Positions 1 through 7,741 of a stretch of 64,000 bases of DNA are shown here, in pieces (within the stretch, counting starts at the first letter, position 1; every line of letters begins with the position of its first letter). Below the pieces are notes generated by a model. That model worked only from the letters and a program-made list of their open reading frames with translations. It was not told the DNA's origin and ran no database searches. Made by a program: the position numbers and the translations under genes. Source of the DNA: Cryobacterium cryoconiti (GTDB lineage Bacteria > Actinomycetota > Actinomycetes > Actinomycetales > Microbacteriaceae); assembly GCF_004403065.1 (NCBI RefSeq), contig NZ_SOHA01000040.1, positions 49,297 through 113,296 of the forward strand, read 5' to 3'.

Positions 1-250
1 TGTCGCCGCCATCATGTCCGACGTGCTCGGCCGCCCAATCCGGTACACCAGGCCCAGCGAAGACCAGTACCTCGCACAACTAAGGTCCGACAACCTTCCC
101 GCGGACTACATCGCCGTGCAAAAGATGATCCACCGTGTGGTGCGGCTGAACATCTCCGCGTTCCCGAACCGGATGATCCGAGCACTGACCGGACACCCCG
201 CCACCACCCTCCGCCAGTACGTCACCGACAACACGCAGGCCTGGGACTAA
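1..250 (+). CDS. NmrA-like NAD(P)-binding reductase, C-terminal part
   Basis: The reading frame is open from the first bases of the window (frame of position 2) and ends at 250, so only about the last 82 residues are present. The text around DVLGRPIRYTRPSEDQYLA and the helical tail ending TDNTQAWD is the C-terminal substrate-binding part seen in NmrA/SDR-a type NAD(P)H-binding proteins. The Rossmann GxxGxxG motif must lie upstream of the window. The substrate cannot be told. An internal ATG at 14 is inside the conserved region and is unlikely to be the start. Confidence 0.7.
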   Translation, partial: VAAIMSDVLGRPIRYTRPSEDQYLAQLRSDNLPADYIAVQKMIHRVVRLNISAFPNRMIRALTGHPATTLRQYVTDNTQAWD

Positions 251-412
251 CCCTCAGAAATCAAGCAACTCCACCATCCCGCGAAACGTCACCCACCCCG
301 GACCCCGGCAATCCCTGACACAGCCGGCCGAACACAAACAGCCCACCCCCCTGAAGCCACGAATGTGAAACAACCACCCCACAACACTGCTCACTCGCGT
401 TAATGTGCCCGA

Positions 413-473
413 GGAAGGGCCTCCGTGACTGGTGAAGACATTAGATACCCACACTCACTGCGGGGGCCCTTCC
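413..473. repeat. Long-loop hairpin, copy A, next to the rep fragment
   Basis: Arms 413-425 (GGAAGGGCCTCCG) and 461-473 (CGGGGGCCCTTCC) pair over 13 bp with one G:T, closing a loop of exactly 35 nt (426-460). The same structure with different arms and the same loop length is found at 2663-2721. Both lie about 40-150 bp beyond the 3' end of a rep reading frame. No T-run follows, so it does not look like a simple terminator. A replication or recombination role is inference. Confidence 0.6.
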
Positions 474-512
474 CACCGCAAACCACGAACCTCTGAGCAT
501 CCAAGGTGCCCC

Positions 513-1062
513 TTATGCTGCCTCACCCAGGTACTGCCACCGATTCTCCGGGTTGAGCAAACCGGCCCCTACCAGCTCGAGCGCGGCACGGTGATCAGCC
601 AGGTTCGTGCTGGCCCGCGGATACCGCGGCCACACCCGCTCACCAGGTGTGCTCGCCTCAAACAACGGCCGGCTCAACACGTGCGGGCGCCGCGGCCGAG
701 ACCGGGGCGCTGACATCATCGTGGTCAGTTCAGCTTGCCACCACGCCCACACCTCCCGCTCAATCCGATACCTCTCCATCCGAGCCAGCAAGGTTCCCAA
801 CACGCCCAGCTGAAGGGCCGCCTGGTTCCGAAGATCCTGCTTCGACCTGGCCCACCCATCACGGTGCACGACCAGGAGCTTGTGCCGCCGTAGACGACTG
901 AGAATCGTGGCCGTGTGCCGGGCAGTAACGCCCAGGAAACGAGCAGCCGAATCGACAGTGAGGGAAGGGTGCCGACGTAGTAGGGCGTAGACCTTGCCGA
1001 CAAGATGCCCGAGGCCCCGGCGAATGAGGCGGCTCCAACTGTTCCTGACGGCATCACCGTCA
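513..1062 (-). pseudogene. Truncated second copy of the rep gene (C-terminal part)
   Basis: The frame ending at 513 matches the C-terminus of the intact Rep at 2866-4896: over the last 117 residues I count 11 differences, about 91 percent identity. Upstream of the internal ATG at 869 the same frame still matches the helix-turn-helix part (HPSLTVDSAARFLGVTARHT against HPSLTIDSAARLLGVTARHT). Similarity fades near 1050 and a stop lies near 1078. The primase-like N-terminal two thirds are missing, so this cannot initiate replication. It looks like the remains of a related replicon or an old duplication. Confidence 0.85.
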
Positions 1063-1404
1063 CGGTTTCTACAGTGGTATCACGCTGATATCCCGCCCCG
1101 GGGGAGCGAGAGAGGGGTTCCAGTGTGGGGTCGTCGCTAATTCCCGCTGGTCGAACCGCGCCCAGAACGCAACGTTGGGACTTGGACAGGGGAGGCGTCC
1201 CTGCGTATCTATCGAGGGCATCGCACTGCCCGCCATCTTGTGCCAGACGGGCAGTGGCCAGTCAAGTGCGGTCGTGATAAACATGAGCTACGCCCATTTT
1301 CCGCGCAGCCTGAGACTCTGCTCGGATATTCATCCTTAGAGCACCTCCGACAGTCAAAAAAGATCTCACGTTTTTCATTGTCACAAATTCAGGGAGTGAA
1401 AGAA
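1063..1404. other. Region upstream of the formaldehyde dehydrogenase gene
   Basis: No gene is supported here. The stretch joins the broken rep copy to the dehydrogenase gene. AT-richer sequence at about 1300-1400 probably holds the promoter, and AGGGAG at 1391-1396, 8 nt before the ATG at 1405, is a good ribosome binding site. That site argues against the in-frame upstream start at 1240. Confidence 0.5.
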
Positions 1405-2544
1405 ATGAAAGCAGTCGTCTACAAAGGCCCCAACGAAGTCAATGTTGAAGAAGTTCCCGATGCCAAGATCGAACGCCCCACTGACGTTCTCGTACGCATC
1501 ACGGCCACAAACATTTGCGGTTCAGATTTACACATGTACGAGGGACGCACCAATTTCGAAGTTGGACGCACGTTCGGTCACGAAAACATGGGTGAGGTCA
1601 TCGAGGTCGGTAACGGTGTCGACAAAGTCAAGGTCGGCGAGCACGTCGTGCTGCCATTCAATATTTCCTGCGGGTTCTGTAAGAACTGTGAGCGCGGCTT
1701 CACCAACTACTGCATGACAACTCAGCCAGACCCGGTTGGCGCGGGCGCAGCCTACGGCTTCGCTGGAATGGGCCCGTATCCCGGCGGGCAGGCCCAAATG
1801 CTGCGCGTGCCCTACGGCGACAACAACTGTTTGCGCCTGGGAGAAGATGCCATAGAAAAGCAAAACGACTACGTGATGCTCTCGGACATTTTCCCTACCG
1901 GCTACCACGCTACTGAGATGGCCGGCGTGATTCCTGGTGACACCGTCGTGGTCTACGGAGCCGGTCCAGTCGGGTTGATGGCCGCCTTGTCTGCCACGAT
2001 CAAAGGCGCAAGCAAAGTCTGGGTCGTGGACCGACGCCCGGACCGGCTGGCCCTTGCCGAGCAGATCGGTGCGATCGCCATTGATGACTCAAAGACGGAC
2101 CCGGTTCAGTTCGTTCTGGACCAGACAAAAGGTATCGGCGCAGACCGAGGATGTGAATGCGTGGGTTACCAAGCCCACGACCCCCAGGGCACCGAAGACC
2201 CCGCAATGACTCTGAATCAGCTCATCCGGTCCGTGCGCATCACCGGGGGAATCGGTGTTGTTGGCGTCTTCCTGCCAGCAGATCCCGGCGGCTTCGACGA
2301 GAACGCCAAGCAGGGCAAGCTTGCCATCGACTACGGCATGCAATGGCTGAAAGGCCAAAACATTGGCAGCGGCCAATGCCCGGTGAAGAAGTACAACCGG
2401 CAATTGCGCGACCTGATCGCCGCGGGCAAAGCCAAGCCATCTTGGATCGTTTCCCACGAGATCCCCCTCAGCAAAGCCGCCGACGCCTATAAAAACTTCG
2501 ACGAACGCACCAACGGGTGGACAAAAGTCATACTCAAGCCCTGA
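1405..2544 (+). CDS. fdhA: Glutathione-independent formaldehyde dehydrogenase (zinc, NAD-dependent)
   Basis: 379 aa, medium-chain zinc alcohol dehydrogenase family, closest in text to glutathione-independent formaldehyde dehydrogenase, which oxidises formaldehyde to formate with NAD. Catalytic zinc ligands are seen in NICGSDLHM (C38) and FGHE (H59, E60). The structural zinc lobe CGFCKNCERGFTNYC has C89, C92, C95 and C103. A Rossmann nucleotide-binding turn GAGPVG lies in the middle. The length is normal and the start at 1405 has a good ribosome binding site. It stands alone between the intact rep gene and a broken rep copy, so it looks like cargo trapped between replicon parts. A role in detoxifying formaldehyde or related aldehydes is likely; exact substrate is inference. 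Confidence 0.9.
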   Translation: MKAVVYKGPNEVNVEEVPDAKIERPTDVLVRITATNICGSDLHMYEGRTNFEVGRTFGHENMGEVIEVGNGVDKVKVGEHVVLPFNISCGFCKNCERGFTNYCMTTQPDPVGAGAAYGFAGMGPYPGGQAQMLRVPYGDNNCLRLGEDAIEKQNDYVMLSDIFPTGYHATEMAGVIPGDTVVVYGAGPVGLMAALSATIKGASKVWVVDRRPDRLALAEQIGAIAIDDSKTDPVQFVLDQTKGIGADRGCECVGYQAHDPQGTEDPAMTLNQLIRSVRITGGIGVVGVFLPADPGGFDENAKQGKLAIDYGMQWLKGQNIGSGQCPVKKYNRQLRDLIAAGKAKPSWIVSHEIPLSKAADAYKNFDERTNGWTKVILKP

Positions 2545-2662
2545 TAGGCCAAAGCCTGACCGGCCCGGTCAACGCCGCCCTCGCGGCGCAAGCCACGACA
2601 CGACACGGGAGCAAGAAACTAGCCCGCAGAGTTACCCGTTTTGCCTGGCGTGTGACATGCGC
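2545..2662. other. Convergent spacer after the dehydrogenase gene
   Basis: No gene is seen. Short GC-rich inverted repeats (TGACCGG/CCGGTCA near 2559-2573, then CGCCGC/GCGGCG) follow the stop codon and may stop transcription, but no T-run follows them. Confidence 0.3.
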
Positions 2663-2721
2663 GGGGAGGCCCCGTGATTGGGGCAGATATTAGATACCTG
2701 CCCTTAACCCGGGGTCTCTCC
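2663..2721. repeat. Long-loop hairpin, copy B, downstream of the intact rep
   Basis: Arms 2663-2674 (GGGGAGGCCCCG) and 2710-2721 (CGGGGTCTCTCC) pair over 12 bp with two G:T pairs and close a 35-nt loop (2675-2709). The loop shares ATTAGATACC and flanking bases with copy A at 413-473 while the arms differ yet still pair. Inside the loop a second stem GGGCAG (2681-2686)/CTGCCC (2698-2703) can form; it is only partly kept in copy A. It lies about 150 bp past the end of rep. Confidence 0.6.
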
Positions 2722-2865
2722 CAAGCCACAAGCAACGCAACATCACGGCAACTTACCCAGAAACAGGCGTCAGCGCACGGCGGCGCACACATCGCAAATC
2801 TCCGGCAAAGACGTCCCCAAGATGCAAGACTTAATTGGCAACTTCCTCTCCCCGAACGGTACCTG

Positions 2866-4896
2866 CTATGCGACCTCACCCAGGTACTGCCACCGGTTCT
2901 CCGGGTTGAGCAGACCCGCACTGACCAGCTCGAGCGCGGAACGGTGATCAGCCCTGTTCGTGCTGGCCCGCGGGTACCGCGGCCACACCCGCTCACCCGT
3001 CGTGCTCGCCTCAAACAACGGCCGGCTCGACACATGCGGGCGCCTCGGCCGCGACCTCGGCGCTGACATCATCGTGGCCAGCTCGGCTTGCCACCACGCC
3101 CACACCTCCCGCTCGACCCGATACCGCTCCGCCCGAGCCAGAAGTGTACCCAGCACGTTGAGCTGCAGGGCCGCCTGGTTCCTAAGATCCCTCTTCGACC
3201 TGGCCCACCCATCACGGTGCACGACCAGGAGCTTGTGACGACGGAGGCGACTGAGGATCGTGGCAGTGTGCCGGGCCGTGACACCGAGGAGACGAGCTGC
3301 GGAGTCAATGGTCAGGGACGGGTGCTGGCGCAGCAGGGCGTAGAGCTTCCCGGCCAGGTGTCCCAAACCGCGGCGGGTGAAGAGGTCGTGGCGCTGGTCA
3401 GTGAGTTGTTCCTCGAGCAGAGCGACGAGATGGGTACGGGTGTTAAAGAGCTCAGCTGCAGAACGACCTGGAGACGACGGGATTTCGTGCGGGGGGCGGG
3501 GGTTATTAAGTGGTTGTGACCGGACTGTACTGTGACCTGTGGATAACGTGGAGGCTAGGCGCCATTCGGCGGCGTTACCGTCGTCGCTCGCACTGACCCG
3601 TTCGACGTATCCGGCAGCAGCGAGGGCGGCAAGTGCGTCGGCTGCAGTGGTGCGGCCCAGGCCCCCCATCGGGCCCAGGTCCCGGATCGCGGCGGCGACC
3701 GTGCGTTTGCCGGTCTGCAGGGTCAGGTAGGCCAGGGCGCGGAGAACGGTCTGCTGATTCGAAGACGCCTCGGTCCTGCCCCACCGGCCCGGGCTGACCC
3801 GGAACCGGGTGAGGAGGGCTTCAACGTCGGTCACGATGGCGTCCAACTCCGACAGGTCCTGCGGCTCCCGCACCGCCGGCAGCGGACGCTGGAGGGCTGC
3901 GTACTGCTGGGCTTTATCCCACTGGCGGCCCAACCGGGCTCGAGCTTCGGCGGCGGCCCGGGGGCGGCGGTCGCCGCGGCCGGTGTTCTTCGTCCGGAAG
4001 TGCTCCATCCCGGGGGCGGTCTTGATGGCGTGCTCGACGTCGACGAGCTGCCAGCCGGCGTTCGCGGCCGACAACAGGCACATGAACCCGGTCCAGCTCG
4101 GGTTGCTGCCGCCATCGATGGTGGCCATATGGGCGGTGCCGGCCGTGCTCAGGCGCCGGTGCGACTGGTGGCGCGCGGTGACGGGGCCCGACGGGGCACT
4201 GTCTTCCGCGCGGAGGGACGGCTTCCGCGCCTCAAGCACCGCGGCCAGGGCGGCGAGGTCAGCGGTCGTGGTGGACGGGACAATCAGGGTATTCAGGTTG
4301 CCGCGGAGGACCGTGGAACTGCTGCCGTCCCGGTGCGGAGACAGGGGCGGCCGTGCGGCACCGGTGACAGCGTTCAGGAGCATGCCATGGTCCAAGCGGC
4401 GGAAGTTCGCCCGCGCAGCACTGGCCACGGGGGCGACGGCGAGTTTCGGGGCGCCACCCTGGAGGGCGAGCCAGATGTGGCGGCCACCCGTCCCGGACGA
4501 CTGGCACACGACATGCTCGATTGAGAGGGCATCGAGGGTGCGGGAGAGGACATCGCACTCGTCGACGGCTTCCTCCATCAACTCAGCGTCGACACCGTGC
4601 TTGTCTTTACCGTCGAAGTCAAAGCACAGCACCCGGAACAAGCCGGTCTCATCGGCCAGGTTCATCGCCCACGGCGTCGTGGGTTCCGTCGGTCCAACAC
4701 GGTGGATCAGGGGGTAACTGTTCTCGTCCACCCGCCCGTACGCGTCGCGCTTCATCACACGGACCTGATCGCGCGGACTCATTCGGCGCGTCAAAGCCCA
4801 GGCTGTCCACGGTTCAGTGGACACGCCAGACACGCCAGACACGCCGGAAACAATTCCGGGCGCATTGAGGGGTACGTGCGCTATGCTCTGGGACAT
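2866..4896 (-). CDS. Plasmid replication initiator with primase-like domain
   Basis: 676 aa. The N-terminal third carries archaeo-eukaryotic-primase-like motifs: FDFD at residues 92-95 and SGTGGRHIW from about 134. A winged or helix-turn-helix DNA-binding segment lies around residues 545-585 (SLTIDSAARLLGVTARHTAT), followed by a basic, Trp-rich tail. This layout fits the replication proteins of theta-type actinobacterial plasmids, which bind the origin and prime synthesis. The ATG at 4896 is preceded by GGGAGG at good spacing. The leader upstream has two stem-loops and a terminator in the opposite sense, suggesting antisense control. A diverged copy of its C-terminal part lies at 513-1062. 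Confidence 0.8.
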   Translation of the reverse strand: MSQSIAHVPLNAPGIVSGVSGVSGVSTEPWTAWALTRRMSPRDQVRVMKRDAYGRVDENSYPLIHRVGPTEPTTPWAMNLADETGLFRVLCFDFDGKDKHGVDAELMEEAVDECDVLSRTLDALSIEHVVCQSSGTGGRHIWLALQGGAPKLAVAPVASAARANFRRLDHGMLLNAVTGAARPPLSPHRDGSSSTVLRGNLNTLIVPSTTTADLAALAAVLEARKPSLRAEDSAPSGPVTARHQSHRRLSTAGTAHMATIDGGSNPSWTGFMCLLSAANAGWQLVDVEHAIKTAPGMEHFRTKNTGRGDRRPRAAAEARARLGRQWDKAQQYAALQRPLPAVREPQDLSELDAIVTDVEALLTRFRVSPGRWGRTEASSNQQTVLRALAYLTLQTGKRTVAAAIRDLGPMGGLGRTTAADALAALAAAGYVERVSASDDGNAAEWRLASTLSTGHSTVRSQPLNNPRPPHEIPSSPGRSAAELFNTRTHLVALLEEQLTDQRHDLFTRRGLGHLAGKLYALLRQHPSLTIDSAARLLGVTARHTATILSRLRRHKLLVVHRDGWARSKRDLRNQAALQLNVLGTLLARAERYRVEREVWAWWQAELATMMSAPRSRPRRPHVSSRPLFEASTTGERVWPRYPRASTNRADHRSALELVSAGLLNPENRWQYLGEVA
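4820..4846. repeat. Three 9-bp tandem repeats inside the start of rep
   Basis: GACACGCCA is repeated three times in tandem (last copy with one change), encoding Gly-Val-Ser repeats near residue 17-25 of Rep. The unit length keeps the frame. It may be a simple slippage repeat or a small set of iterons for Rep binding; the sequence alone does not decide. Confidence 0.5.
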
Positions 4897-4931
4897 AGAG
4901 AAACCTCCCGCGAGGGCTGTTGATCTGGATT

Positions 4932-4972
4932 AGCTCGAACCTCCTCGCCGGGAAGCACAGAGGGTTTGAGCT
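4932..4972 (+). ncRNA. Candidate antisense (counter-transcribed) RNA stem-loop in the rep leader
   Basis: AGCTCGAACCT (4932-4942) pairs with GGGTTTGAGCT (4962-4972) with G:T pairs, closing a loop of about 19 nt. It lies 36-76 bp upstream of the rep ATG. Read on the plus strand it is followed within 15 bp by a strong terminator (4987-5019), so a short plus-strand RNA of one target loop plus one terminator stem would end there, antisense to the rep leader. That is the usual shape of plasmid copy-control RNAs. I found no convincing plus-strand promoter, so this is inference. Confidence 0.4.
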
Positions 4973-4986
4973 ACGAAACTTGCAGT

Positions 4987-5019
4987 AGCCCGTCGCGAAA
5001 GCGACGGGCTCTTTCGTTT
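4987..5019 (+). terminator. Strong intrinsic terminator, plus-strand sense
   Basis: AGCCCGTCGC (4987-4996), GAAA tetraloop, GCGACGGGCT (5001-5010) is a perfect 10-bp stem followed by CTTTCGTTT on the plus strand. No protein gene is read in this direction here, which supports an RNA gene ending at this point. On the minus strand no T-run follows the stem. Confidence 0.7.
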
Positions 5020-5251
5020 AAGCGACCTGGTTGATGGGCAGCTCCTCGTCATGACGGATGGATGCCTGGGGCGCGAGGGTGGCAAGGCCAACATCTCGTG
5101 CGAGTACTGAAGCGATGTAATCGCTCAGTGACATTCCTCGTTCCTCTGCGCGGTCGCGCACTGCGTCCGCGATCGGCGACGGAACTCTGGAAATCAGCGG
5201 TTGGCGATCGCCTTTGCTTTTGCGTCCGCCGTAGGAACGTTGAGGTGGCAT
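5018..5251 (-). CDS. Small ribbon-helix-helix-like plasmid protein
   Basis: 77 aa if it starts at the ATG at 5251; an in-frame upstream start at 5368 is possible but adds unconserved-looking text. The sequence LISRVPSPIADAVRDRAEERGMSLSDYIASVLARDVGL has the form of an RHH/Arc or CopG-like fold: a short strand, then two helices. Such proteins next to rep genes usually act as copy-control or partition repressors. It is read toward rep, and the rep leader begins directly at its stop codon, so the two may share a transcript. No strong ribosome binding site is seen. Confidence 0.6.
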   Translation of the reverse strand: MPPQRSYGGRKSKGDRQPLISRVPSPIADAVRDRAEERGMSLSDYIASVLARDVGLATLAPQASIRHDEELPINQVA

Positions 5252-5371
5252 GGTCTGAAGATATCGGGATGCTGAATCAGAAACAGGGAGGTTGTGGCGG
5301 CGTGTTGCCAAACCGTGGCTAATTCTCCCCTGATCGGCCAAGGCAGTTCTCCGGACGGACATCAGCATCCG

Positions 5372-5635
5372 TCAGCGCCCGAGGACGTAATCAAGATGTC
5401 CGGAGGCAGCCGCCGCGATAATTCGATTGTTCGCTACGAATCTTGACGTTTCGGAACTGTTTCTATTTGGGAGTTCATCGACCAAGTCGCAGTCCACTAA
5501 TTCTTCGAGGTGGCGACGCACCGTTCGCTGGGATGCTCGCGTTGACTTAGCGATTTCCTCGATTGTCATGGCGCCTCGGAGCACAAGGAATCGCACGATA
5601 CCTGCGCCCGAACGACGAGCGATTAGTTGAACCAT
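5372..5635 (-). CDS. Winged-helix transcriptional regulator (ArsR-like)
   Basis: 87 aa from the ATG at 5635, preceded by GGAAGAG at 8 nt; a GTG at 5653 is an alternative. The segment MTIEEIAKSTRASQRTVRRH followed by LEELVDCDLVDELP is a winged helix-turn-helix. The C-terminus ends in a YVLGR motif like that of the regulator at 8914-9201 (YLLGES), so the two may be paralogs. It is transcribed away from the EspR-like gene at 5801. A 36-bp palindrome (5667-5702) lies just upstream and may be its operator. Confidence 0.7.
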   Translation of the reverse strand: MVQLIARRSGAGIVRFLVLRGAMTIEEIAKSTRASQRTVRRHLEELVDCDLVDELPNRNSSETSRFVANNRIIAAAASGHLDYVLGR

Positions 5636-5666
5636 GCGTAAATCTCTTCCCACGAATGCCTCAGAT

Positions 5667-5702
5667 GCTGGACATGCCTAGCCCACTCTAGGCATGTCCA
5701 GC
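5667..5702. promoter_or_regulatory. 36-bp palindrome, probable operator of the divergent region
   Basis: GCTGGACATGCCTAG (5667-5681) and CTAGGCATGTCCAGC (5688-5702) are perfect 15-bp inverted repeats with a 6-bp centre. It sits 14 bp upstream of the GTG at 5653 and about 100 bp upstream of the EspR-like gene on the other strand, so one bound protein could control both directions. No T-run follows on either side, which argues against a terminator. Confidence 0.7.
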
Positions 5703-5800
5703 TGCGCGTGTCCAACTAGGGTGGAACTGCGCTTGCACGTCGCGCCGACTCCCCAAGGCCGGATCGGTCGCGCGATGTGCCCGACTATTAGAAGGCCAGA

Positions 5801-6271
5801 TTGAACGAAACCCGCCTAGAAGAAAACGCCTCTGGGGACGAACGCGCCAGGTATGAGTTGGCGCGAAAGCTGAACTTGTTGCTGGACGCTTTCGCTGCGG
5901 AACGTGGCAATGCTTTGACTTACAAGGAGATCGCCGCGGTACTTGATGCACGCGGCGTGCGACTGTCGCGCGCACGTTGGTCCTACATGCTGAGCGGGTC
6001 CGGATACTTGGTGACGGACGAGTCGCTCCTGCGCGGCTTGGCTAAGTACTTCGACGTTGACCCTGAATATCTCTTGGGCGGACCTGGCGTTCCAGAGCCA
6101 GAACGGGTCATCGCGATGAACGAGATGATCATTGCCATTCGCGCCTCTAAAGTGAAGAATTTTGCAGCGCGCACTCTGGGCGAAGTATCGCCGCCAACGC
6201 TTAGGGCGATTACTGAACTCTTGAACCAGGTGATCGGTGAAGCGGACGATGAAGATCCCAAAGTGGACTAG
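5801..6271 (+). CDS. EspR-like helix-turn-helix regulator
   Basis: 156 aa from a TTG at 5801 with AGAAGG 5 nt upstream. The pattern of a helix with LARKLNLLLDAFAAERGN, then LTYKEIAAVLDARGVRLSRARWSYMLSGSG, then LLRGLAKYFDVDPEYLLGG, followed by a helical C-terminal dimerisation segment, is that of EspR-type XRE regulators of mycobacteria. It would be a dimeric DNA-binding regulator. It overlaps the next gene (ImmA/IrrE-like), so regulator and protease are translated together. In known HTH-ImmA pairs the protease cleaves the regulator; whether it does here is inference. Confidence 0.75.
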   Translation: MNETRLEENASGDERARYELARKLNLLLDAFAAERGNALTYKEIAAVLDARGVRLSRARWSYMLSGSGYLVTDESLLRGLAKYFDVDPEYLLGGPGVPEPERVIAMNEMIIAIRASKVKNFAARTLGEVSPPTLRAITELLNQVIGEADDEDPKVD

Positions 6272-6761
6272 AGCGTCCCACAGAGCCGTCGCCGACCCGG
6301 AGAACGCATCTTCACCGCGCGAACTTGCACGCGCCGCCTTCTCAGCGTTAGACCTTCGCGATCGAGTGTCAATAGAGAGCATTGTCGGCCTCGTGGAGAG
6401 TCGGCGCGGCAAGCCCATCTCGATCGCCATTTCAAGGCATCTAAACGGAACCGAGATTTGCGGGCTCTGGCTCGCCCGGCAAGGGGATGATCTGATCTTC
6501 CACGCAGCAACGGATTCCGAATTTCACCGGCAACAGATTGTCTGTCACGAGTTGTCTCACATGATCTTGCGTCACGACGAGATCGACGGCCCAGGGCTCC
6601 CTGGGCACCAGCTCGCGGGGGGAGGAGCCGCAACGGCCTTCGGCCGTTCAGGATTCCGGGATTCATACGAGTTAGCGGCTGAAGCCCTAGCAGACCTACT
6701 CACGAACGCAATCCGATCCAGTACGAGAGAACCCGAGGGATTCGAGGGCGTCTTCGGATGA
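6237..6761 (+). CDS. ImmA/IrrE-family zinc metalloprotease
   Basis: 174 aa from the GTG at 6237 (ATG at 6249 possible); it overlaps the end of the EspR-like gene. The motif HELSH at residues 104-108 is the HExxH zinc site, with a later glutamate in ELAAEALADLLTNAI around residue 150 as third ligand, as in ImmA/IrrE (DUF955) proteases. Family members cut an adjacent HTH repressor in response to signals such as DNA damage or peptides. Its stop codon overlaps the next start (ATGA). All active-site residues are present. Confidence 0.8.
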   Translation: MKRTMKIPKWTRASHRAVADPENASSPRELARAAFSALDLRDRVSIESIVGLVESRRGKPISIAISRHLNGTEICGLWLARQGDDLIFHAATDSEFHRQQIVCHELSHMILRHDEIDGPGLPGHQLAGGGAATAFGRSGFRDSYELAAEALADLLTNAIRSSTREPEGFEGVFG

Positions 6762-7741
6762 CGCAAACGATCATCGCTTCAGTTCTTTGGGGGCTCGTGG
6801 CGGCGCTGGCGTCAGGCACTCGTCGACGCACAGATCAAAGCATCCTGTACGCGGCCGTCATGATCGCCGTTTCATTGACGTTAAACGTTGATGCTGTTTA
6901 TAGGGCAACAGACCTGTTCTTGACCGGACACAACTATGCGGATTTGCTGGCAAATCTCCTTCTTATAGTTGGGGTCTATTTCCTTTCGCGGGCCATTTTG
7001 CGAGCATCCTCACGCAGCAGAGCTCGATCGACAGAGAAGCCATTTCTTATAGGTGCGATCCTGAGTTCTTGCCTCACAATCACTGCCTTTCAATTCGTGG
7101 ACGCCCCCTGGTCTTCAGATTCGTTCATGCGAGATTTCGGAGACCAACCCGCGGCGTGCGCATATTCCCTGATCCAGTTCACATACTTGGGCATCGTTGT
7201 AGCGGTGACGGGATCGATCTGTCTGCAATTTGCTGGACGCATGAGCACGGCTGCGAGGCGAAGCGGTTTTTACATCGTTGGGGCGGGGTGCTGGGCCGCC
7301 GTTCTGAATGTCTTCAGCATCGTGGGCATGGATTTGACGCACCTATTCGGTCCGCCACATTTGCTGGCACTTTTTTCCAGTGCGTATGACGTTCTGAACG
7401 TCGCATCACTCGTACTTCTATGCATCGGGTTGTCCCTCCCGCCCATTCTCGGATGGGCCAACGACCGATTGGAGCGCAGACGACTGCAGCTCATCCTTCC
7501 CGACCTGAATCGAATCTGGGACAAGGTCTCAGCTCAGCGGATCGAACTGGGCCGGGATTCCATCAGCCGCACACAAGGAGCAAGAAGACCCGACGTGGAC
7601 GTCGCAGTTCACCGAACACTGGTCGAGATTCGCGATGCGCTCTTGCTTGAGGCGAGCGCCAAAGACAAGCTCACCGATGCAGACTTGGCCATTCTCCTCG
7701 GGGCCGAGACCCCGACCGGCGCGCGGAACACGACCGAATGA
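6758..7741 (+). CDS. MAB_1171c-like integral membrane protein
   Basis: 327 aa; ATG at 6758 overlaps the previous stop (ATGA). About seven or eight hydrophobic segments fill the first 230 residues, followed by a charged cytoplasmic tail of about 95 residues. The pattern and the order after an XRE regulator and an ImmA-like protein match what I remember as the MAB_1171c family of putative transporters in Actinobacteria. No transport motif is visible and the function is unknown. It is coupled to the hydrolase gene by another ATGA overlap. Confidence 0.65.
   Translation: MTQTIIASVLWGLVAALASGTRRRTDQSILYAAVMIAVSLTLNVDAVYRATDLFLTGHNYADLLANLLLIVGVYFLSRAILRASSRSRARSTEKPFLIGAILSSCLTITAFQFVDAPWSSDSFMRDFGDQPAACAYSLIQFTYLGIVVAVTGSICLQFAGRMSTAARRSGFYIVGAGCWAAVLNVFSIVGMDLTHLFGPPHLLALFSSAYDVLNVASLVLLCIGLSLPPILGWANDRLERRRLQLILPDLNRIWDKVSAQRIELGRDSISRTQGARRPDVDVAVHRTLVEIRDALLLEASAKDKLTDADLAILLGAETPTGARNTTE

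Noticed and set aside
440..449. ATTAGATACC, identical to a well-known 16S rRNA segment, in both hairpin loops and again near 28797
   Set aside because: No flanking 16S sequence in any case, so not rRNA. The third occurrence has no matching arms and is treated as chance.
4820..4846. Tandem repeats as CRISPR
   Set aside because: Three 9-bp units without spacers inside a coding region; no cas genes anywhere in the window.
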